Shown: positions 57,995 through 64,000 of the stretch, piece after piece
Numbering within the stretch: the stretch's first letter is position 1
Layout: each line of letters starts with the position of its first letter
From: Apoda limacodes
Lineage: Eukaryota > Arthropoda > Insecta > Lepidoptera > Limacodidae
Reading direction: 5' to 3'
Assembly (NCBI GenBank): GCA_946406115.1
Contig: OX291561.1
Span: 2,658,273 to 2,722,272, forward strand
DNA length: 64,000 bases
The notes under the pieces: generated by a model
Told to the model about the DNA's origin: nothing
Database searches by the model: none
Seen by the model: only the letters and a program-made list of their open reading frames with translations
Made by a program: the position numbers and the translations under genes

Positions 57995-59629
57995 CAGACG
58001 ACGTGTGGTCGTAGGCGCCTATGTTCGGTTTGGAAGCTGCGTGTGTGTCCATAGGTGCGTGTTCTGTGGAGGCTAAGGCTGAGGTAGTTGGGTTGCTAGG
58101 TGGTAGTGTGCCAGTAGCCTTAGCCTCGTTTGTGTTGGGTTCATCTGGGGATTCTGTGTCCGCCGAATCACCTCCACCTCCAACAGTGCTGAATCTGATG
58201 TACACACTGCCGGAGATGAAAGCGACTCGTCTATCCCTTCCCAGAATCTTCGCCACCTCGGATTCTGGAATGCCCAGGGTCAGGAAGATACCATTCTCCT
58301 GCATGGTTGCGCCGTACAATTGCCATGATTTTACGTTGTACCATGGGTTCTGCGCGGTCAGCAGGCGATGGGTCCTCGTTAGGTCGACACCAATTGACTT
58401 CGGAAGCCACAGCGATGCGCGGACTCGCTTCGCTATATCTGACTGTCGGATGACGGTCAGTTTGCTGTCCGAGATTGGTGACTGTAGGGTGGCTACAGTG
58501 TTTTTGAGCGAGTTAGCGACTCATCATTCTCACACCACATTTTTAGTACGCCTTCTGCTATGATAGGTTTCCCTCTAAATGCGGGTGCGAATGGTGGCTC
58601 GTTGTCTGTCGGTGAAGCAAGCGCTGCTTCAATAATCCTCTCTTCGATGGAGAGTTCGATCTTCTGTGCTTGCTCCACCGTCAGGTCCGTGGCAGGCGTG
58701 GCAGCAATAGCTATGAGCAGGTGCGTTTTACTCGCATCGGCATAGCTAGTTGCCGTCTTCCTTGGTGTCAGATCCAGCTTAGCGCGTTTCGGCCCGTCCC
58801 TTGGCGACAAGGTTTCATCGGGGCGCTCCCTCTTCGCCTTTGCAGGCGGTGCGGGGTGTCCCAATTCCTCAGGTCGATTCGCTGCATAGCGTGATCTGCG
58901 CTTGTTAGGTCCGCGTTTCCGTTTTTTCTTCGGACTTGTTGTGGTCGCGATTGGTTGGGTTGACCTTGAGGTGTCCCTAGCTCGCTCCAGGAGTCCGCTT
59001 TGAGGAGCCTCGAACGTCGCCCCTCCCAGTGCTCCGCACTGTCCAGTCGTGCTTGCGATAGCCGTCATCATAGGCCCACCCGCTGACTGTGTGGTTCCCG
59101 CACGCCCGTTGTGGCTGCGTTCCTCACTGAGCGCGTCGCAACTGGTCGGGGGCTTCGGCCAAGTCAACCTCGTAGCGGCATCGGTCAGAGCTGGGTCCTC
59201 TTGTCAGGTCTCCTCTTCAGTCGCGTTGGTTTGCTGTGCACTCTGGTCAGCGTTGGTCTTAGAAGGCTCGCTGTTTCCCGGTTGCACAGTGTTGTTTTTT
59301 GAGCGCCGTCCCCGGTGATGGCGGCGCCCGTTGCGTTTTCTCCCTCCAGGGGCTGCTGGCTTGGCGGAGTTGACGGTGGCATTTCTGCGTTCATCTGCTC
59401 GACGCGGTGCAAGCTGCCAGGAGGCGTTAGAAGTTATTTCTGCGCTGGGCATAGCGTTAGCTAGCTCGCGCAGGTTTATTGAGTGGGTTTGTGAAGTTTT
59501 GCTCCCCCCCAGAATACGTGGAGCAGCCTAAGCCCCGGAGACTGAGCTCAAAGGTTCAGGAAGGGATTCTCCAGCGTCGTGGACGCTGGTGCCCTCCTGG
59601 GGCAGTTTCCTTTTAAAATTCACTTCCAT
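57948..59629 (-). pseudogene. ORF1 of the second LINE, broken
   Basis: The likely start is the ATG at 59629 (MEVNFKRKLPQEGT). The frame then meets TAG near 59530, TGA at 59204-59206, and a frameshift near 58500, after which it ends at 57948. It encodes a basic, Pro/Ser/Thr-rich N-terminal half with KKKRKRGPNKRR. A C-terminal domain follows with SIEERIIEAALAS, FRGKPIIAEGVLKMWCEN and, after the shift, SLWLPK and WQLYGATMQENGIFLTLG. This resembles the RNA-binding-type (DUF4780-like) domain of insect LINE ORF1s. No CCHC knuckle is seen. Confidence 0.75.
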
Positions 59630-59738
59630 TTTTTTTTAATTTTTCTGCCGGTTTTGGTATGATGTGTATTGTGTATGTGGTGAGTGATGTTGGTGTGATG
59701 TAGTGGGTTGACTAGTGCGTACACCTCTGCACGGGGTC

Positions 59739-60374
59739 AAAAAAAAATATATATTTCTTTTGAATTTTATTACCATGATAAATATTAATTAACCAGTAAT
59801 AAGGAACTATAACGCAACTTTTAAATTTTTTAAGTTACTTAATATTTTGAATTTAAACTCTTTAAATAACCAAAGATAATTATTATACTGGGAAAAAAAT
59901 TACGTAGCATCTGTTTACAAAAAGGTTTGCGCGACAAAAATTGTTTATTGTTAATTGTTAATGTTGTTGAAATATGTGCCTTGTGGAAACTTATGGGGGA
60001 AGCCTGCGACCGGCAGTGGACATCTTCTGGCTGCGACGCTATTTAAACTACAGAGAGATACACTGAACAATACTGTACAGCGCTAAAACTGTAGAAATTA
60101 ATTATCGTTACAGTTTTACCTATAAACTATCAGAATTCTTATTAAAAATCCTCCCCTATTTTAAGGGTTTTTCTTTCAAAAACGGTAAAACATATCCAAT
60201 CTTTAATTTTACGCATTTATGAGTAGCTTCAAAAATGAAGGATTTTCATAAATTCTTCCAACCTCCATTACACTACTTTAAGGGGGTTGAATCTTACAAA
60301 ATCCTTTAAATAAAATAAATATATTATAATATATATATATATATTGAATAGTGCAAAATTTATAACTTGGCCTA
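59739..60374. repeat. Direct repeat B flanking the second LINE (about 636 bp)
   Basis: Near-identical partner of 53644-54276. It begins at the LINE's 5' end and runs to GGCCTA, beyond which the flanking sequences differ. Differences noticed include ACCTAA/ACTTAA, TTACTTAGC/TTACGTAGC and ATCGGAATT/ATCAGAATT. Confidence 0.9.
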
Positions 60375-60426
60375 ATACACTGCCGGGCACCTGGGTGTTC
60401 ATAAGATTCTCGGTTGAAGAACGTCT

Positions 60427-60514
60427 GATATAATAGCTTTACATGGTGGATGACATTTGTATCCGAAAATGATATAATAGCTTTACATGGTGGATGACAT
60501 TTGTATCCGAAAAT
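60427..60514. repeat. 44-bp tandem duplication
   Basis: GATATAATAGCTTTACATGG...GTATCCGAAAAT occurs twice head to tail without change. Confidence 0.9.
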
Positions 60515-60619
60515 AATATTTTCGCTTGAAGTATTGAGTGAGATAGGCGGATCTATTTCCAATTCTGAAACAATTCTCTCTCGACTTGATTCAATAATTA
60601 TTTTCTTGGATTTCATATC

Positions 60620-61250
60620 AAAAGGGGAATCGTTTTCAAATTGATTCTATTATCTCTGAAACTTTGACGATTAGTTATTTTGCATGAATTCAGTTTTTAC
60701 CCGACTGTCAAAATATGGAAGATAATGTTTTTTTGAATGCTGTTGATTATATTTAACCCATATTGTTTTAGCTGCGTAGTAATTTAAGGAGAATCTGCTA
60801 AAAGTGATATTTCTAATTGTATCTTTTAGTTCTTATATTGTCAGCCACTGAATAAAAGTAACCTACTGGCGCCCAAGGCGATGTGCCCCTATATTGGTTA
60901 AAATTAACATTGAAGACCCTTGATGTGTTTGAAATCGTGCCAAATTTTCCAGACTAGTGGTTCAGTAATATTTGTCTATCGGAAACGATATGCAAGGTTC
61001 AGCAACGTCGGTGTGGTCAGTCATTGGATGAGTAACCGCTTAGTGGCGAATATTTTTGAGCTCCATCGTGTTTTGGAGGACACTAGTTAAACAGTCGGTC
61101 CTGGCTGTTTTCATATGACAGCAGCCGCTTAGCCAAATCAGAGGCCTTATGCGGCGAGGCCCTTGCCAGTAGATTGGCCAGAACCTTGACAACGTCTGCC
61201 AATTCACACTATAAGAGCGGTGAGAATAATGGCCTAGTCGTTCTGTGTTA
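60620..61250. other. Gene-free stretch
   Basis: Nothing supportable is seen. The GC content rises slightly towards the minisatellite. Confidence 0.35.
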
Positions 61251-61289
61251 AAGGGTGGCCCACCTTTGCCTTTGTAGTGAGGACAAAAA

Positions 61290-61515
61290 GACTAAAAATA
61301 TACAAGTACATTCACGAGTCTCGAGAGGTAAGACAGTAGAGAATATTCAAGCACATTCACGAGTCTCAAGAGGCAAGACAGTAAAAAATATGCAAGTACA
61401 TTCACGAGGTTCGAGAAGTAAGACAGTAAAGAATATGCAAGTACATTCACGAGTATCCAGAGGTAAGCCATTAAAAATTATGCAAGTACATTCACGAGTC
61501 TCGAGTAAAAAATAT
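61290..61515 (+). repeat. 45-bp minisatellite, five units, open reading frame maintained
   Basis: Five imperfect 45-bp units (TATGCAAGTACATTCACGAG, then TCTCGAGAGGTAAGACAGTA) each encode a 15-residue peptide of the form QVHSRVSRGKTVKNM. The surrounding ORF (61255-61557, plus, 100 codons) stays open because the unit is a multiple of three. Whether it is translated is unknown. Confidence 0.8.
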
Positions 61516-61547
61516 GCAACGAAAGTATCGGTTTCGTATTTATGTTA

Positions 61548-62050
61548 TACTAGCTGACCCGGCGAACGTTGTTTCTCCGCACCAACCTATTGTGAAAGGG
61601 TTGTACTAATTCAGAAACCTTCCCTGGCATGTGCATAACAACTAAATAAAATTTCATTACCATCGGTTCACCCTCATTGCACGAGTCCGACTCGCACTTG
61701 ACCCCTTTTTTCTTTCTCAGAAACCTTCCCCGGTGTGTGCATAACAACTTACCGAAATTTCATTAAAATCGGATTACCCTTAGTACGCAAGTCCGTCTCG
61801 GACTTGACCGTTTTTTCTTTCATAAAAATCTTGCCCTAACTCTAACAAACACAACAAAAACAAATTATCCGAATTAGTCCAGCCGTCTTCGAGTTTTCCT
61901 TAGTGCGCGAGTGACAATTATTTTTTTTCATAAGAACCTTCTCCTGACAATAACAAACACAACAGAAAGAAGAATTAGCGAAATCGGTCTAGCCGTTCAC
62001 GAGTGATGGCGTGACCAAGGGAAATAGGGATTCATTTTATATTTATGTTA
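61548..62050. repeat. Lepidopteran 'ACTAGCTGACCCGGCGAACGTTG' interspersed repeat
   Basis: It starts with ACTAGCTGACCCGGCGAACG and contains three or four related internal blocks (TTTCATNNNAACCTT, AACAAACACAACANAAA, then a CCGATTNGTCCAGCC-type block). It ends TGGCGTGACCAAGGG. It is probably a non-autonomous retroposon or LINE 3' region. The class is uncertain. Confidence 0.55.
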
Positions 62051-62059
62051 TATATATTG

Positions 62060-62955
62060 TTATACACAAATTAGGTATACTTTTTACACCGAACTCGGTC
62101 GACGGGACAAATATTTCCTCAAATAACAAAATGGACACACTACAATTCAATAGAACTGAAGTAGGACATACCTAATATATAATATATCTAAAACATATGC
62201 AGCCAAAGCCGCGGTAAACAGCTTATGACGAAAGAAAAATAAGTCTTAACGAATTTCATATTTTTACGAACAATGTTATTGAAAATGTCTATGAAGTCTT
62301 TATATAAAATCTCGATACATTACACATATTGAATACGAAATAAAAGTCAAACAGCAATATTAAATTCTGTCGAGCGTTATTTATTGTTTACTTTCTGTAT
62401 ATTCAATATTAAAATACATAAAAAAGATAAATTGGGAGCTTCAATGTTGTAGAAATAAATAAAAAAGTTTGTACTGAAAAACCTATTACCGGATTAGCTT
62501 TTTTATACACTTAAAATATAATGCTCAAAAAAACCCAGGCCCGGCGCAAACGAAATGTATCTTAATTTAAGTAGAAATGAGTAATTAAATACTATATATT
62601 TCTAAAAGTAAGATTTTGACAGCTTATGACAATGATCTGGCGAAGACATTTGGACCATTTTGGGTATCCTTTATAACAGGACAGGTTATAGCAGTAGTGC
62701 CCTGTTACCGAATGCACCGGCTAGGTGCTCAGAAGGAGAAGAAAAGATAGAGGGAGTTCAGAAGTGAGTAAAGAAACACTTTTCAAGGGTAAGGCAGGTT
62801 ATATTAGTATACTCTTTCAGTATATAGTAACAGCTTTTAATGAACAATATCCTAATCACATAGGGTGATTCTCAACACTTAAATATCTAGATCACAGCTA
62901 CCTATTTCACAATTATATAGGACAATCTAAATAAATAGAAAGATAGCAAAACGCA
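62060..62955. other. Gene-free stretch
   Basis: A degenerate Helitron-like end (CAAAGCCGCGG) lies near 62205. No gene is seen. Confidence 0.35.
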
Positions 62956-62962
62956 AGCCTGC

Positions 62963-63298
62963 CTACACAGATTTTAAGTGTAGTTTTAAAGCTTTTATTA
63001 GGGAACTAGTACACTCAGGTCTCTTCGGCCTAGAGCCCAATTCGATGTCTTGCTCGCTGTAGGCACCCCTCAGGTCATCGCCGCCGTAGAAAGAAGACGC
63101 GGACGGGACTGATTTTAAGTGGCCTAACAGCGTGTGATGAGTAGTGAATATGCCGCCCGTGGCAGGCACAAGGTAAGGCCGCACGTGGCTAGCACAGTGC
63201 AAGATCGCACGTGAGCGCAGCTCGCCAGTAGCTTCGGCGTAGAGCAGGTCGCCCCGTAGCCTTCGTGTGTAGCGGTGTTCAAGATAGCACCACTTCAA
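62963..63298 (-). CDS. Possible terminal exon of an unrecognised gene
   Basis: This minus-strand frame is GC-rich and code-like, in contrast to its AT-rich surroundings. It encodes LEHRYTRRLRGDLLYAEATG, then LHCASHVRPYLVPATGG and YGGDDLRGAYSEQDIELG. A possible acceptor (CTTTGAAG) precedes it at about 63295. An AATAAA-like motif lies near 62995-63001 inside the last codons, so the real stop or polyadenylation may differ. No domain is recognised. It could be the 3' exon of a gene entering from the right, or a decayed captured fragment. Confidence 0.35.
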   Translation of the reverse strand: MKWCYLEHRYTRRLRGDLLYAEATGELRSRAILHCASHVRPYLVPATGGIFTTHHTLLGHLKSVPSASSFYGGDDLRGAYSEQDIELGSRPKRPECTSSLIKALKLHLKSV

Positions 63299-63299
63299 A

Positions 63300-64000
63300 G
63301 ATATTTACTGTTTGTTATAGTCAGCATTCGGTGAAACGAGGTCGATTTGTCACACTAGTTGGCATTGGATCAACCTCTCTTTATATCGCGAACCACCAGC
63401 CCCACCAGCCCCACCCGCCCATCACGCTTTTACCGCAGTTGCAGTCCCAGGCTTCACGCGGGTGGACAGCACGTTATGACAGTATATAATGGCGTACTGT
63501 AATAATCAACAACTCTGGCAAATCCCTCACTCCATCAAGGTATACTTATTGAGTTATTACCGACTACACATACCCCGTTTGCAGGGATTTGTCATATGGA
63601 AAATAACTACGTTTATCAGCATACGGCAATGCACTGTTGGGCATAGGCCTTTCTCATTGAAGTGTGTGATAAGTGCAGGAATATTTTTTGAAGGAAAAAT
63701 TCATAAGATTATTCTTGTGATCTTACCGTCAGTGATGTTTATGTAAATCGGGCACAGATTAAACAACAGCTAAACAAAATATTTATTTGCATATCATTAA
63801 AAAAACCTTTGCTTTTGTAGCCCCAAGAATTTTTAAACGTTTTCCTAACATTTGGTCACCTCCATAAATAAAAGAAATGAGATAGCCCGCAAATTCATAG
63901 ATGTAAAAAGACTATAAGATGGATCACAATAAGTTGAACAATGTATCTGTGAACAGTGCTCGTCATTTTAAATGCGCAAAATCATTTGACCTAATGAGCA
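63300..64000. other. Mostly gene-free end of the window
   Basis: A LINE-tail-like segment occurs on the minus strand at about 63605-63660 (AGGCCTATGCCCAACAGTGC). Other ORFs have no recognisable motif. Confidence 0.4.

Larger units (their letters stand above)
54277..59738 (-). mobile_element. Second non-LTR retrotransposon (RNase-H-bearing, R1/LOA/I group), full length but inactive
   Basis: The minus-strand order is a 5' region starting GACCCCGTGCAGAGG, ORF1 (59629-57948, broken), ORF2 (57994-54361, broken) and a 3' tail of AACT repeats just before 54277. ORF1 and ORF2 overlap by about 47 nt. ORF2 has endonuclease, RT and RNase H. Presence of RNase H after RT and the KGCPQGGVLSPLLWN motif place it in the R1/LOA/I group; the clade is not settled. 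Direct repeats of about 635 bp flank it. Confidence 0.9.

Noticed and set aside
58021..58563. 180-codon plus-strand ORF opposite ORF1 of the second LINE
   Set aside because: Antisense shadow of the broken ORF1 frame.
60278..60616. 112-codon minus ORF spanning the 44-bp duplication
   Set aside because: It crosses the end of the LINE-flanking repeat and the tandem duplication, with no recognisable motif.
61290..61515. CRISPR-like array
   Set aside because: Units are contiguous and diverged with no unique spacers; this is an insect minisatellite.

Overview
The window looks like nuclear DNA of an insect, most likely a moth. It is AT-rich, its genes are split by short-consensus GT-AG introns, and it is packed with repeat types typical of Lepidoptera: Helitrons ending in CTAG, A-tailed non-LTR retrotransposons, tRNA-derived SINE-like pieces, and mariner/Tc1, hAT and piggyBac remnants. 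No bacterial, phage or CRISPR feature is visible.

Host genes. Positions 5816-32181 hold a tandem cluster of digestive-type zinc carboxypeptidases (M14A), all on the minus strand. CP1 (5816-14683, 429 aa) and CP3 (24185-32181, 431 aa) can each be assembled from five exons with nearly identical exon lengths (65, 210, 106, 312, then 597 or 603 nt). Between them lies CP2 (18886-20374), a broken copy with only exons 3-5 and with the catalytic-His segment deleted. Both intact genes have a signal peptide, an activation propeptide and a complete zinc/catalytic set. Both also have a TATA box about 35 nt before the ATG, with GATA-type sites just upstream. They differ (Glu versus Gln) at the position that sets side-chain preference in this family. 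A possible terminal exon of an unrelated, unrecognised gene lies at 62963-63298 (minus).

Mobile DNA. One non-LTR family ('family 1': a single ORF with AP endonuclease and reverse transcriptase) has three near-identical full-length copies: 1015-4656 (+, intact ORF), 40161-43795 (+, intact ORF) and 46112-49765 (-, two stop codons). The last two face each other and form a 3.6-kb-arm inverted repeat. Decayed fragments of the same family occur at 9768, 17466, 22080, 44218 and 51247. A second, RNase-H-bearing non-LTR element (54277-59738, -) has broken ORFs and sits between two near-identical direct repeats of about 635 bp, best read as an exceptionally long target-site duplication. Other elements are an internally deleted 1.6-kb Ty3/gypsy element with 132-bp LTRs, nested in another repeat inside a CP1 intron; a Tc1-like relic with TIRs (34270-35805); a hAT relic with a precise intron (36020-37092); a mariner relic (23655-23940); a piggyBac-type MITE (22749-23346); a long-arm foldback element (33580-34223); three Helitrons with both ends visible plus one 3' end; and several minisatellites.

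Layout: 1-1000 repeat debris; 1015-4656 family 1 copy 1; 4657-5815 spacer with a 52-bp minisatellite; 5816-32181 carboxypeptidase cluster riddled with insertions; 32.2-40 kb transposon graveyard; 40.1-49.8 kb the facing pair of family 1 copies; 50-53.6 kb chimeric LINE debris; 53.6-60.4 kb the second LINE with its long duplication; 60.4-64 kb minisatellites, repeat debris and one possible exon. All calls come from reading the sequence and from family knowledge; no database search was run.
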